From the NCBI GenBank assembly GCA_018713335.1, contig DVOW01000059.1, positions 1 to 63,253 on the forward strand: 63,253 nt of DNA, given 5' to 3'. Shown piece after piece: positions 7,259-16,233 of the stretch. The DNA is from Candidatus Merdivicinus intestinigallinarum (GTDB lineage: Bacteria > Bacillota > Clostridia > Oscillospirales > Ruminococcaceae). The first letter of the stretch is position 1. Each line of letters opens with the position of its first letter. Under the pieces are notes generated by a model that saw only the letters and a list, made by a program, of their open reading frames with translations, was not told the DNA's origin and did not search any database. Position numbers and translations under genes: made by a program.

Positions 7259-7316
7259 CATACTATGCAACGCGTTGTATTAACTCTAATATACATCGTT
7301 TTGCATAGTATGTCAA
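7259..7316 (-). promoter_or_regulatory. padR promoter with inverted-repeat operator
   Basis: Minus strand TTGACA (7316-7311), 17-base spacer, TATATT (7293-7288). Arms CATACTATGCAA (7259-7270) and TTGCATAGTATG (7301-7312) are perfect inverted copies. One overlaps the -35 end and the spacer; the other lies downstream of the -10. A weaker inner symmetry (ttgtatta/taatatac) sits between. Confidence 0.8.
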
Positions 7317-7378
7317 GAGTTATTTTTCGTATTCTTTAACAAAATAATCGGACTCATATTGTCCGCTTCCGGGTTTCC

Positions 7379-7408
7379 TTGACAATAGCAAAAGAAAGAT
7401 TGTATAAT
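7379..7408 (+). promoter_or_regulatory. Promoter of the triple-GNAT gene
   Basis: TTGACA (7379-7384), 18-base spacer, TATAAT (7403-7408), 25 bases before the chosen start. Confidence 0.8.
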
Positions 7409-7432
7409 AAACAAAACAGGAGGGAAAAATTT

Positions 7433-8590
7433 ATGACTGAGGAGATCTACCGTCTTTTCAAAAGAAACCTTCCCTACATCGAGCGCGGCGAGGAAACTGT
7501 AAAGCAGATACTGAGCGACCCGGAGAATCATTTGATCCTGCACAAGGTAGGGGAAACCCTGGCCGGCGTTTCGGTGATCAATGACAGCACCGTTTACCTC
7601 CTTTGCGTAGACGAGCCTTTTCAGCGCCAGGGGATCGGCAGCAGCCTGCTGGCCCGGTCCGAGGAGTACGCGGCGTCAAAAGGCGTGAAAAAACTGACCC
7701 TGGGCACAGGGAAGGAATATATCATGCCCGGCGTCCCTATGAATGAGGGGGCGCATGAATTTTTCAAAAAGCGCGGCTACCGCCATTCCTGGGGGGATAT
7801 GAGCTGCTTCGACATGGAGCAGCTGCTGGAGGACTTCCCCTGCATGGATCATTTTCTCGGGGAAACCAGAAACGGGGTGACCTACCGGCTGGCTGTACCT
7901 GAAGACCTGGAACGGGTGGTCCGCTGTGTTTCCGACGCGGAGCCGAAATTCCTCCGGTTTTACCGGAACGAAAACTTTTACCAAAAGGACACCCAGCGCC
8001 CCATTGTGATGGCCGAAAGGAACGGGGAGGTCCTGGGCGCGATTTTGCTTTATATCGGCCGTGAGGAGAACATGGGAAGCGTTGGGGCCACCGCCACGGC
8101 GCACCCCTACCGGAACCAGGGCATCGCCACCAACCTGGTCAAGGTCGGGACAAAGCATTTAAAGGATCTGGGGCTAAAGCGCGCCTGCCTGGGCTATACC
8201 TATACGCAGATCGTGAAAATGTACGGGAAAGCGGGATACCGGGTCAGCGTGGAATATTTTATGGGGGAAAAGGACCTGACTGTGCGACGGGAGGGAAACG
8301 GGATGGATTTTCAGAAAAAGGACGGGCGGATCTACGCCGAATCGGAGGGAAAACTGCTGGCGGAAATCACCTTCCCGGATACGGCGGAAGGGATCCGGGA
8401 TATTGACCACACCTTTGTGGACGAAAGCCTCCGGGGCCAGGGCATTGCCGGGGAACTGGTGCGGATGGCGGCGGAGTCCATCATAGCCGAGGGAAAAAAA
8501 GCCAAGGCCAGCTGCTCCTATGCCGCCAAATGGCTGGAAAAACACCCGGAATATGGGAAACAGCTCCAGCGGCAGCCGGAGAAAAATTGA
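7433..8590 (+). CDS. Three-domain GNAT acetyltransferase-like protein
   Basis: A 385-aa protein made of three acetyltransferase-type units. The first (about residues 1-130) has the acetyl-CoA loop DEPFQRQGIGSSLL. The second (140-285) has TATAHPYRNQGIATNLV. The third (290-385) resembles the small NATD1/YjdJ-type fold, with DHTFVDESLRGQGIAGELV and CSYAAKWLEKHPEY. The first two match ordinary two-domain GNAT proteins; the added NATD1-like unit is unusual. The start at 7433 follows caggagg; an upstream TTG at 7379 is the promoter -35. Substrate unknown; GNATs acetylate amines or protein N-termini. Confidence 0.85.
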   Translation: MTEEIYRLFKRNLPYIERGEETVKQILSDPENHLILHKVGETLAGVSVINDSTVYLLCVDEPFQRQGIGSSLLARSEEYAASKGVKKLTLGTGKEYIMPGVPMNEGAHEFFKKRGYRHSWGDMSCFDMEQLLEDFPCMDHFLGETRNGVTYRLAVPEDLERVVRCVSDAEPKFLRFYRNENFYQKDTQRPIVMAERNGEVLGAILLYIGREENMGSVGATATAHPYRNQGIATNLVKVGTKHLKDLGLKRACLGYTYTQIVKMYGKAGYRVSVEYFMGEKDLTVRREGNGMDFQKKDGRIYAESEGKLLAEITFPDTAEGIRDIDHTFVDESLRGQGIAGELVRMAAESIIAEGKKAKASCSYAAKWLEKHPEYGKQLQRQPEKN

Positions 8591-8664
8591 ATGCAATGAA
8601 AGCCTTGGGTAACCCCCGCCCGCAGACATTGTCACAGTCCGCAGCTCCATGCGGGCATTGGGGC

Positions 8665-8693
8665 TTGTCAAGACGGGCGGGATATGCTATAAT
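8665..8693 (+). promoter_or_regulatory. Promoter of the BFD-like gene
   Basis: TTGTCA (8665-8670), 17-base spacer, extended TGC-TATAAT (8688-8693). Confidence 0.75.
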
Positions 8694-8774
8694 AACGGTA
8701 AGCGGTCCCGCGGACTCTATTTGCCCCCAACGGGATTCCATCGTCCATTATCGGAGAAAGAAGGAGCGAGCGCA

Positions 8775-8978
8775 ATGAGCGAAATGAAGGAAAACTACGA
8801 AATCTGCCACTGCAAGAAAGTCACCTACGCCGACGTGGAAAACGCCCTGCATCAGAGCAAGACCTTTACACAGGTGGAGGAAGCCTTTGCCGATGTCCAG
8901 AGAATCACCCACTGCTCCACCGGCTGCGGGCGCTGCCACGACGAAATTATGCGCACCATTTCGGAAATCATGTCCTGA
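8775..8978 (+). CDS. Solo BFD-like [2Fe-2S] protein
   Basis: A 67-aa protein with CHCKKVTYADV near the N-terminus and CSTGCGRCHDEI near the C-terminus. The C-x-C and C-x3-CG-x-C pattern is that of bacterioferritin-associated ferredoxin (BFD-like) domains, which hold a 2Fe-2S cluster and pass electrons or sense iron. It is monocistronic: its own promoter and terminator flank it, and no bacterioferritin is nearby. The start at 8775 follows aaggag; longer upstream reading contains no ribosome site. The partner is unknown. Confidence 0.88.
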   Translation: MSEMKENYEICHCKKVTYADVENALHQSKTFTQVEEAFADVQRITHCSTGCGRCHDEIMRTISEIMS

Positions 8979-8985
8979 ATATGCA

Positions 8986-9024
8986 AGGAAGCCGCCTTCC
9001 CGCCCCAGGGAAAGCGGCTTTTTC
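8986..9024 (+). terminator. Terminator after the BFD-like gene
   Basis: aagccgc(c)ttcc and gg(g)aaagcggctt pair with loop cgccccag, followed by ttttt. Confidence 0.75.
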
Positions 9025-9080
9025 GCATGCCGTAGTACGGCGCCCGAAAATGCAATGGAGAAATAGAGGAGAAATCGATT

Positions 9081-9656
9081 ATGAAAACTACCCTTCCAGT
9101 TTTGCTGCGGGGCAGCCAGGAATTTTTAACAGTGGAGTATCAAGCCAATACCAGCGCGGCTGAATCCGGGTTCGATGTGCTTGACGTCCCCTTTCCAAAA
9201 GAAAAATGCATTGGATACCCAACGATGCACGCGTATTTTGAAAATATGAAGCTCTCAGGCTACAAAAGGTACTGCGGGTTCCTTCAAATCGTGAAGCGGG
9301 AAGAAGTGAAATACGGCAAAACCTCCCAGGTGCTGTTTTACGATGCGCCGGGTGAATATTTTTACCAAATTGGGAACCCTTTTTGCGCGTATGGGTTCCC
9401 GGCCAGTTTTTACGACGCCCCATGCTGTAACCTGGGGGACTGCGACCTCCTGACCTGGAAGGCGTACACCTATCTGGTGGATCTGCCTTCCAGGATGAAC
9501 GGGGATCGATTGCAGTTCCTGGCCGGTTTTTCCTGGGGATACCGGGAGGACGCAAGCGGGCCTTTGGGACTGCTGGACTTTGAAATTTTATCCGAACAGG
9601 ACTGGAAGGAACATATGAAATTCCTTTCTACCCTTTGTCCGGATCTTCCAAAATAA
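9081..9656 (+). CDS. Unrecognised protein, 191 aa
   Basis: No family is recognised. The protein is soluble-looking, rich in Tyr, Phe and Cys, with short conserved-looking segments GYPTMHAYFENM, YGFPASFYDAPCCNLGDCDL and FLAGFSWGYREDA. A pair CC-x4-C near residue 116 could bind metal, but the pattern is not diagnostic. The start has gaggag 9 bases upstream. RidA follows 13 bases after the stop, so the two are probably co-transcribed, which does not by itself imply a shared role. Confidence 0.75.
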   Translation: MKTTLPVLLRGSQEFLTVEYQANTSAAESGFDVLDVPFPKEKCIGYPTMHAYFENMKLSGYKRYCGFLQIVKREEVKYGKTSQVLFYDAPGEYFYQIGNPFCAYGFPASFYDAPCCNLGDCDLLTWKAYTYLVDLPSRMNGDRLQFLAGFSWGYREDASGPLGLLDFEILSEQDWKEHMKFLSTLCPDLPK

Positions 9657-9669
9657 AGGAGTGTTTATG

Positions 9670-10053
9670 ATGAAAAAAATTATTGCGACTGAAAAAGCCC
9701 CGGCGGCTGTGGGAGCCTACTCCCAGGCGGTCCGGGCAGGGGACTTGATCTTTGTATCCGGCCAGCTGCCCCTGGTTCCGGAAACCGGCCTCATGGCGGA
9801 GGGGGACATTTCCGCCCAGGCCCGGCAGTCTTTGGAAAACCTGAAGGCGATCCTTGCGTCAGAGGGCTGCGCCATGGAAAACGCGGTAAAAACAACGGTC
9901 CTCCTGGAAAATATCGACGACTTCGCCGCGGTGAACGCGGTTTACGCCGAGTATTTCCAAAAGGACTGCCCTGCCCGGGCCTGCTACGCAGTGGACAAGC
10001 TGCCCAAGGGGGCCAAGGTGGAGATCGAGCTCATCGCCTACTGCGGCAAATAA
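9670..10053 (+). CDS. ridA: RidA enamine/imine deaminase
   Basis: Hydrolyses reactive 2-aminoacrylate and related imines formed by PLP enzymes, protecting the cell. The 127-aa length and motifs are typical: APAAVGAYSQAVRAGDLIFVSG, then LKAILASEGCAMENAVKTTV and the C-terminal PARACYAVDKLPKGAKVEIE, whose Arg binds the substrate carboxylate. Two ATGs (9667, 9670) follow aaaggag; 9670 gives better spacing. A strong hairpin follows. Confidence 0.93.
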   Translation: MKKIIATEKAPAAVGAYSQAVRAGDLIFVSGQLPLVPETGLMAEGDISAQARQSLENLKAILASEGCAMENAVKTTVLLENIDDFAAVNAVYAEYFQKDCPARACYAVDKLPKGAKVEIELIAYCGK

Positions 10054-10060
10054 ACAGCAC

Positions 10061-10093
10061 ACAAAAAGCGGCAGGGTTTCCTGCCGCTTTTGT
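10061..10093. terminator. Bidirectional terminator
   Basis: acaaaaagcggcagg and cctgccgcttttgt form a perfect stem with loop gttt. It serves ridA and the convergent cell-wall-binding cluster. Confidence 0.9.
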
Positions 10094-10111
10094 CATGGAA
10101 TACACTGTCCT

Positions 10112-11098
10112 TTACTCTGGGATCGCCCAATCTGCTTCCTCAAAGGAAACCGACTGCACCAGTTCCTGCAAATCCTCCTGGAACTCCAGCCGTTCCGATT
10201 CCAGGCCGCCAACATGCAGCTGGAACCGCAAAGGGCCTTCATCCACAATCACATCCAGGCTGTACCGCACCGGCGGCTCTCCCTCGACGGTGCGGGGGTC
10301 CACATTCCGATATTTCACCAGGTAAGCGGCGGAGCTCCCTTCTTTGGAAGAAAATCCTTCCACCTGGTGAAGCGGCTCCAGGACCTCGATATATTCATGG
10401 GCCCAGCTGTCCCAGTCCGCCTGGATTTCTGCCGCCTGCTCTTCCTCCGTAGGGGTTTCCGTGCAGTTTTGAATGGTCACCTGAACCGAAGCGGACAAGG
10501 CCGATTCCGGAAAATCTTTGGCGTGGAACACAGTAATCGCACTTTTTTCCAAAGTATCCGCTTCAAAGGCCTCCGGCAGCCTATAAAAAATATAATCCAG
10601 CGGGTCGAGCCGCCGTGCCCTCCCATCGGGCCCCGCCAAATAAGCGTGGTCGTCCAATTCACAGTAAAACAGGTCGTTGGCAACCATGGCCCCGGATTCA
10701 TCCAAGGCGTACCAATCGCCGTTCCACTGAATGGCCCGGTCGTTCATCATGCGTCCCTGGGGCCATCCGGTAGGCCGCCGCAGCGGGAAGAAGTAGTACC
10801 AGTCCTCCCCGATTTTTTCCCAGCCGGTGGCCATTGCGCCGCTGGGCTTCAGGTAATACCAGTAAAGCCCGTCCTTTTTCCAGCCTGTTTCCATATAGCC
10901 CCGCTGGTCGAAGGAATACCAGACGCCGTCCAGCAGCCGCCACTCATCTTTGGCATAGCTGCCGTCCGCGTTTTGATACCACCATCCAATGCCGTCCTTC
11001 CTCCAGCCCTCCGATGCCGCAGATGCCGGCGCAGCCAGGCTGACGCAGGAAACAGCCGCCAAAGCAAGAGCCGTCAATTGTTTTTTCCATGCCTTCAT
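10112..11098 (-). CDS. Secreted cell-wall-binding repeat protein, paralog 3
   Basis: A 328-aa exported protein. A signal peptide spans residues 1-28 (MKAWKKQLTALALAAVSCVS, cleavage after ASA). Residues 29-130 contain choline-binding-type YG/WG repeats: EGWRKDGIGWWYQNADGSY, then GVWYSFDQRGYMETGWKKDG and LYWYYLKPSGAMATGWEKIG. The C-terminal 150 residues form an alpha/beta region that may resemble PsbP/LpqN-type lipoprotein domains. It is the third of three head-to-tail paralogs; its start lies one base from the stop of paralog 2, and its ribosome site is inside that gene. Such repeats anchor proteins to teichoic acid or peptidoglycan. The C-terminal role is unknown. Confidence 0.85.
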   Translation of the reverse strand: MKAWKKQLTALALAAVSCVSLAAPASAASEGWRKDGIGWWYQNADGSYAKDEWRLLDGVWYSFDQRGYMETGWKKDGLYWYYLKPSGAMATGWEKIGEDWYYFFPLRRPTGWPQGRMMNDRAIQWNGDWYALDESGAMVANDLFYCELDDHAYLAGPDGRARRLDPLDYIFYRLPEAFEADTLEKSAITVFHAKDFPESALSASVQVTIQNCTETPTEEEQAAEIQADWDSWAHEYIEVLEPLHQVEGFSSKEGSSAAYLVKYRNVDPRTVEGEPPVRYSLDVIVDEGPLRFQLHVGGLESERLEFQEDLQELVQSVSFEEADWAIPE

Positions 11099-11099
11099 G

Positions 11100-12014
11100 T
11101 CAATCCCTCCTGTACTGGTACTGACGCCGGGTCTGGCCTCCCCCATTTTCCGCGGGGACAATGGAACGCACCAGCTCTTCCGCCGCCTCCTCATGATCCG
11201 CAAAACAGTCCTCCGGGGCCGCATAGACTGCCTGGACAAATTCGCCATCAAAGAACAAATACGACACCCTGGTGTGCATCTCCCGGCCGTTCCGGGTGAA
11301 GCGGACGTCATAAACTAAAGCATCCTCCGCCTGGGTGTCCCGCAATGTCCGGCTGGTGACCCGCAGGTTTTCCGCCGGTTCCGGCCCATAGCTGAAAACC
11401 CTTTCGATAGTTTCTTTCTGAGCCTGCCGGAACTGGGACAGGGTATCGAAAAGATCGTATTTTGCGCTGGAATCCACGCCGCTGACATTGATGCGCACCT
11501 CTTCCTGTCCGCTGTCCAAATTTAGATCCAAAACGCGGCCAAGATCCGTGACCGTCCACCCTTCGGGGCAGTCGTACTGGTAATATCCCTGCCGCACAGC
11601 GTACTGGACTTCTCCACGGTCCGAGAATATGCAGTACCAGCCGTTCTCCTGCCGTGTGCCCCTGAAAGCCGCGCCGTCTGGACCAAAGCAGTGGGTCCGC
11701 CCGTCGATCTCCACCACCCCGGAGGCCATGGCCCCCTCCGGAAGCGCCCCATCCTGCCGGGGGCAGAGGTAGTACCATTCCCCGTCCACTATCTGCCATC
11801 CGGTGGCCATATAGCCCCGCTGATCGAAGTAATACCAGTTCCCGTTTACAAACCGCCATTCATTTTGGGCATACCCTCCGCCGGCGTCCTGGTACCACCA
11901 TCCGGTGCCGTCCTTCCGCCAGCCCTCCGCCGCCGCGGATACCGGCGCGGCAAGGCTTATGCAGGCTGCGGCGGCAAGAAACAGGGCGGCAAGTTTCTTC
12001 CGAAGTTGTTTCAC
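11100..12014 (-). CDS. Secreted cell-wall-binding repeat protein, paralog 2
   Basis: 304 aa. A signal peptide (LFLAAAACISLAAPVSAAAE) is followed by repeats nearly identical to those of its neighbours: EGWRKDGTGWWYQDAGGGY, GNWYYFDQRGYMATGW and GEWYYLCPRQDG. The C-terminal half (from about residue 145, YDCPEGWTVTDLG) is a soluble domain ending RSIVPAENGGG and a basic tail. It starts 13 bases after the end of paralog 1, within the same transcription unit. The N-terminal 70 residues are far more conserved among the three than the C-terminal domains. Confidence 0.85.
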   Translation of the reverse strand: MKQLRKKLAALFLAAAACISLAAPVSAAAEGWRKDGTGWWYQDAGGGYAQNEWRFVNGNWYYFDQRGYMATGWQIVDGEWYYLCPRQDGALPEGAMASGVVEIDGRTHCFGPDGAAFRGTRQENGWYCIFSDRGEVQYAVRQGYYQYDCPEGWTVTDLGRVLDLNLDSGQEEVRINVSGVDSSAKYDLFDTLSQFRQAQKETIERVFSYGPEPAENLRVTSRTLRDTQAEDALVYDVRFTRNGREMHTRVSYLFFDGEFVQAVYAAPEDCFADHEEAAEELVRSIVPAENGGGQTRRQYQYRRD

Positions 12015-12026
12015 AGCGCTTCCTCC

Positions 12027-12959
12027 TTACGGCAAAAAGATGTCCGAAATTGCAATGCTTTCTACAAAATCCGCAAAAGCGCGGCAAAGTTCCCGGCGGC
12101 GGTCCGCCTTGCATTCCAGGGTGATCACCGCCTGCAGGTTCCCGTCTCTGACGGCCACATAGTCGCAGCTCCCCTGCCCATCTCTTACCTCCGGCCCCGA
12201 AACGCAGTGATGCTCCTTCAGGACGGAAAAGCTCTCTGCTTCCGCAGTCCGGTACCAGGTTTGCCTCAGCGAATCGGTCACCCAGGATTCTTTTTCCACT
12301 TTCCACTGTTCCAGCAGGGAGTTTTCCCATTCTTCCTGCGTCATGCCTTCCGGCAGAAGCCGAAGCTCCACCCTGATGAATTCCTGCGGCACCACATAGG
12401 CCACCCATCCGTCCGACTCGTTACGGGTCGAATTGTAACTGACCGGGTAAAAGCTCAGCGTGGGCGCGCCGCTTTTCGACGTTCCCGCATACCAGCCCTC
12501 CGGCACCTCCCACTTTATGACATCTTCCAGAGAGCAGCGCCGCGCTGTTCCGTCCCGGGTGCCGGCATAGATTTCTCCATCCCGGTAGCGGATGCCGTTT
12601 GTTACCAGCGCGCCGTCCGTGCCCAGCAGATAAAGGCTACCGTCCAGTTCCAAAACCGTATCGCGGTACATTGCGCCTTCATAGCGCGGGGGATCGGACA
12701 CGGGGGCAAAATAATACCATTTCCCGTCGATCTGCCGCCAGCCGGTGGCCATATAGCCGTCCGCGTCAAAGTAATACTCGTTATAGTGAATATTCCGCCA
12801 TTCCGCCGCCGGATAGCCCCCGTCCGCGTCCCGGTACCACCATCCGGCGCCGTCCTTCCGCCAGCCCTCCGCCGCCGCAGATACCGGCGCAGCCAGGCTT
12901 ACGCAGGAAACAGCCGCCAAAGCAAGGACCGCCAATCGTTTTTTCCAATTGCCTTTCAT
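12027..12959 (-). CDS. Secreted cell-wall-binding repeat protein, paralog 1
   Basis: 310 aa, first gene of the three-paralog operon. A signal peptide (LALAAVSCVSLAAPVSAAAE) precedes the repeats EGWRKDGAGWWYRDADGGY and DADGYMATGWRQIDGKWYYF. The C-terminal domain (from about residue 150, WEVPEGWYAG) contains FIRVELRLLPEGMTQEEW and ends VESIAISDIFLP. The strong ribosome site aaggaggggctgg and the promoter at 12998-13025 mark it as operon head. The function of the effector domain is unknown. Confidence 0.85.
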   Translation of the reverse strand: MKGNWKKRLAVLALAAVSCVSLAAPVSAAAEGWRKDGAGWWYRDADGGYPAAEWRNIHYNEYYFDADGYMATGWRQIDGKWYYFAPVSDPPRYEGAMYRDTVLELDGSLYLLGTDGALVTNGIRYRDGEIYAGTRDGTARRCSLEDVIKWEVPEGWYAGTSKSGAPTLSFYPVSYNSTRNESDGWVAYVVPQEFIRVELRLLPEGMTQEEWENSLLEQWKVEKESWVTDSLRQTWYRTAEAESFSVLKEHHCVSGPEVRDGQGSCDYVAVRDGNLQAVITLECKADRRRELCRAFADFVESIAISDIFLP

Positions 12960-12997
12960 CCAGCCCCTCCTTCCAACGAGTAAAACTCTTTACCTTT

Positions 12998-13025
12998 ATT
13001 ATACTGAAAACAGGAAAAATTTCAA
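12998..13025 (-). promoter_or_regulatory. Promoter of the cell-wall-binding operon
   Basis: Minus strand TTGAAA (13025-13020), 16-base spacer, TATAAT (13003-12998). Confidence 0.7.
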
Positions 13026-13044
13026 TAGAATTTTATAGAAAAAA

Positions 13045-13075
13045 GAAAGGCGGCAGAATTTTCTGCCGCCTTTTG
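13045..13075 (-). terminator. Terminator after dnaJ
   Basis: ggcggcagaa and ttctgccgcc pair; on the minus strand the stem is followed by tttcttttttct. It lies directly after the dnaJ stop. Confidence 0.85.
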
Positions 13076-13076
13076 C

Positions 13077-14246
13077 TTATTCGCTTTCTTTTCCTTCAAA
13101 CATCTCTTTGATTTTGTCGGAAAATTTCTTTTTCTTGGCCGTCTGCTTTTCAGTGATGGCGTCGTCAAACTCCTTGAGCTTGTCGAGCTGGGCCTTGGTC
13201 AGGTTTTTGGGCACTTCCACCGTAACGGTCACATACTGGTCGCCCCGTCCCCGGCCGTTTAAGCGCTGGACGCCCTTGCCCCGGAGCCGGAACACAGTGC
13301 CGGGCTGGGTGCCTTCCGGCAGGTTGTATTTGACGTTGCCGTCAATGGTGGGGACAGTCAGTTCGTCGCCGGTAACCGCCTGATAGAAGGACACCGGGAT
13401 CTCACAGTAAATATCGTAATCCTTCCGGGTAAACAGGCTGTCGGGCCGGACGGAAACCAGCACCAGCAGGTCGCCGGCTGGGCCTCCGTTTGCCCCGGCA
13501 TTGCCCTGGCCCCGCAAAGAAAGGGTCTGGCCGTCGTCAATACCGGCGGGGATCTGGACCTCCACCGTTTTGGTGCTGGAGGTGGAGCCGCGCCCGCCGC
13601 AGACCGGGCAGGTCTTCTCGATGATCTTGCCCCGGCCGCCGCATTTGTCGCAGGGGCGCTGGCTGCTGATCATGCCGAAGGGCGTCCGCTGCTGCACCCG
13701 GACCTGGCCGGTGCCGCCGCAGTCCGGACAGGTTTTCATGGCGGTGCCGTTTTCCGCGCCGGTCCCTTTACAGGCGGAGCAGCTTTCGCTGCGGGCCACG
13801 CTGATGCGCTTTTTGACCCCGGCGCAGGCCTCGAAGAAGGAAATGGTCACCTGCACCCGGATGTCGCTGCCCCGCCGGGGCGCGTTGGGGTTGGAACGGC
13901 GGGACGAACCGAAGCCGCCGCCGAAAAACTCGCCGAAAATATCGCCGATATCCCCCATATCGAACCCACCGAAGCCGCCTGCTCCCCCAAAGGGGTCAGC
14001 TCCGCCGCCATAGGAGGGGTCCACGCCCGCGTGGCCGAACTGGTCATAGCGGGAGCGTTTCTGCGGGTCGGAAAGGACCTCGTAAGCCTCGTTGACCTCT
14101 TTAAATTTTTCCTCGGCCGTTTTGTCGCCGGGGTTCAAGTCCGGATGGTATTTTTTAGCCATCTGACGGTAAGCCTTTTTCAGCTCATCGTCGGAACAGC
14201 CCTTCTGTACCCCCAGTACTTCATAATAATCTCGTTTTTCAGCCAA
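13077..14246 (-). CDS. dnaJ: Chaperone DnaJ
   Basis: Hsp40 co-chaperone that stimulates DnaK ATPase and delivers substrates. 389 aa. The J domain (residues 1-70) has the HPD loop ([13 protein letters not shown]). A Gly/Phe-rich linker follows ([16 protein letters not shown]). The zinc centre has four CxxCxGxG-type repeats ([32 protein letters not shown]). The C-terminal substrate domains follow. It is last in the hrcA-grpE-dnaK-dnaJ operon, with a hairpin between dnaK and dnaJ. Confidence 0.98.
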   Translation of the reverse strand: MAEKRDYYEVLGVQKGCSDDELKKAYRQMAKKYHPDLNPGDKTAEEKFKEVNEAYEVLSDPQKRSRYDQFGHAGVDPSYGGGADPFGGAGGFGGFDMGDIGDIFGEFFGGGFGSSRRSNPNAPRRGSDIRVQVTISFFEACAGVKKRISVARSESCSACKGTGAENGTAMKTCPDCGGTGQVRVQQRTPFGMISSQRPCDKCGGRGKIIEKTCPVCGGRGSTSSTKTVEVQIPAGIDDGQTLSLRGQGNAGANGGPAGDLLVLVSVRPDSLFTRKDYDIYCEIPVSFYQAVTGDELTVPTIDGNVKYNLPEGTQPGTVFRLRGKGVQRLNGRGRGDQYVTVTVEVPKNLTKAQLDKLKEFDDAITEKQTAKKKKFSDKIKEMFEGKESE

Positions 14247-14285
14247 TGACGGTACCTCCCGTTATGTCGTACAATTTCCAAACAG

Positions 14286-14322
14286 CACGGCAAGGCAGGC
14301 AAAGCGCCTGCCCTGGGGCCGT
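14286..14322 (-). other. dnaK-dnaJ intergenic hairpin
   Basis: Outer arms cacggc/gccgtg and inner arms ggcaggc/gcctgcc form one long stem-loop with no T-run after it. It may be a processing or stabilising element that sets the DnaK/DnaJ ratio. Confidence 0.5.
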
Positions 14323-14328
14323 GTCAGA

Positions 14329-16182
14329 TTATTTGTTGTCGTTGTCTACTTCCCGGTAATCAGCGTCTACCACGTTGGGATCGCTGTTTGCAGTATTCGC
14401 ACCCATGTCGGGGCCGGCAGCGCCTGCGCCCGCAGCCTGCTGCTGAGCAGCCTGGGCCTGATAGAGCTTTTCGGAAACAGCGTAGAACACTTTCTGGAGC
14501 TCATCCTGTTTCGCTTTGATGGCCTCGATATCGGAGCCTTTCAGGGCTTCCTTCAGCTCGTTGATCTTGGCTTCCAGCTCCGCTTTCTGAGAAGCGTCCA
14601 CTTTATCGCCGATCTCGTTCAAGGTCTTTTCAGACTGGAACACCATCTGGTCGGCGCCGTTGCGGATATCCACCGCCTCACGGGCCTTCTTGTCCTCAGC
14701 CGCAAAGGCTTCCGCCTCTTTGACAGCCTTGTCGATGTCCTCTTTGGACATATTGGTGGAGGAGGTAATGGTGATCTGCTGTTCCTTGCCGGTGCCCAGG
14801 TCTTTTGCGTAAACATGGACAATGCCGTTGGCATCGATGTCGAAGGTTACTTCGATCTGAGGAACGCCCCGGGGAGCAGCGGGGATGCCGTCCAGGCGGA
14901 ACATGCCCAGGGTCTTGTTGTCTTTTGCAAACTCACGCTCGCCCTGGAGGACGTGGATCTCAACAGAGGTCTGGCCGTCAGCGGCGGTGGAGAAGATCTG
15001 GGATTTCTTGGTGGGGATGGTGGTGTTGCGCTCAATGATCTTGGTGAACACGCCGCCCAGGGTTTCCAAGCCCAGGGACAAGGGGGTAACGTCCAGAAGC
15101 AGCAGGCCCTTGACCTCGCCGCCCAGAACGCCGCCCTGGATAGCCGCGCCAATTGCAACGCACTCATCCGGGTTCAGGTTCTTGGAAGGCTCTTTGCCGG
15201 TTACACGGGCAACAGCTTCCTGAACTGCGATAATACGGGTGGAACCGCCAACCAGCAGGATCTTGTCAAGCTGGGATGCGCTTAAGCCGGCGTCGCTCAA
15301 AGCCTGGTTTACCGGGCCCATGGTAGCGTCCACCAGGTCGGCGGTCAGCTCGTTGAATTTGGCCCGGGTCAGGGTCATGGCCAGATGCTTGGGGCCGGTG
15401 GCGTCCGCGGTGATGAAGGGCAGGTTGATGTCGGCGGTGGTGATGCCGGACAGGTCGATTTTCGCTTTTTCAGCGGCCTCTTTCAAGCGCTGCATGGCCA
15501 TACGGTCGGAGCGCAGGTCGATGCCGTTTTCCTTCTTGAATTCGTCGGCCATCCAGTCGATGATCCGCTGGTCGAAGTCGTCGCCGCCCAGGTGGTTGTT
15601 GCCGGCGGTAGCCAGAACTTCCTGAACGCCCTCGCCCATTTCAATAATAGAAACGTCGAAGGTGCCGCCGCCCAGGTCGTAAACCATGACCTTCTGGTCG
15701 CCCTCTTTGTCCATGCCGTAGGCCAGAGCAGCCGCGGTAGGCTCGTTGATGATACGCTTTACATCCAGGCCCGCAATGCGTCCGGCGTCCTTGGTGGCCT
15801 GGCGCTGCGCATCGGTGAAATAAGCGGGAACGGTGATAACCGCTTCGGTAACGCTTTCGCCCAGATAAGCTTCCGCGTCAGTTTTCAGCTTCTGCAGGAT
15901 CATGGCGGAAACTTCCTGAGGAGTGAAGGACTTGCCGTCAATGTTTACTTTGTAATCGGAGCCCATGTGGCGCTTGATGGAGCTGATGGTCCGGTCGGGG
16001 TTGGTGATAGCCTGGCGTTTTGCCACCTGGCCAACCATACGCTCGCCGTCCTTGGAGAAAGCTACCACGGAAGGCGTGGTGCGCGCGCCTTCATGGTTCG
16101 CAATGACAACAGGCTCGCCGCCTTCCATAACGGCAACGCAAGAGTTTGTAGTACCAAGGTCGATCCCAATGATTTTTCCCAT
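14329..16182 (-). CDS. dnaK: Chaperone DnaK (Hsp70)
   Basis: ATP-dependent chaperone, 617 aa, normal length. The N-terminal ATPase shows [20 protein letters not shown], the second phosphate loop [13 protein letters not shown] and the adenosine motif [16 protein letters not shown]. The linker [12 protein letters not shown] precedes the substrate-binding domain. The C-terminal lid ends in an Ala/Gln-rich stretch and an acidic [13 protein letters not shown]. It works with DnaJ and GrpE, encoded on either side. Confidence 0.99.
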   Translation of the reverse strand: MGKIIGIDLGTTNSCVAVMEGGEPVVIANHEGARTTPSVVAFSKDGERMVGQVAKRQAITNPDRTISSIKRHMGSDYKVNIDGKSFTPQEVSAMILQKLKTDAEAYLGESVTEAVITVPAYFTDAQRQATKDAGRIAGLDVKRIINEPTAAALAYGMDKEGDQKVMVYDLGGGTFDVSIIEMGEGVQEVLATAGNNHLGGDDFDQRIIDWMADEFKKENGIDLRSDRMAMQRLKEAAEKAKIDLSGITTADINLPFITADATGPKHLAMTLTRAKFNELTADLVDATMGPVNQALSDAGLSASQLDKILLVGGSTRIIAVQEAVARVTGKEPSKNLNPDECVAIGAAIQGGVLGGEVKGLLLLDVTPLSLGLETLGGVFTKIIERNTTIPTKKSQIFSTAADGQTSVEIHVLQGEREFAKDNKTLGMFRLDGIPAAPRGVPQIEVTFDIDANGIVHVYAKDLGTGKEQQITITSSTNMSKEDIDKAVKEAEAFAAEDKKAREAVDIRNGADQMVFQSEKTLNEIGDKVDASQKAELEAKINELKEALKGSDIEAIKAKQDELQKVFYAVSEKLYQAQAAQQQAAGAGAAGPDMGANTANSDPNVVDADYREVDNDNK

Positions 16183-16233
16183 AAATGATTCCTCCTAAAA
16201 ATGAATCGTCAAAATTTATATGAATGATGTTTG

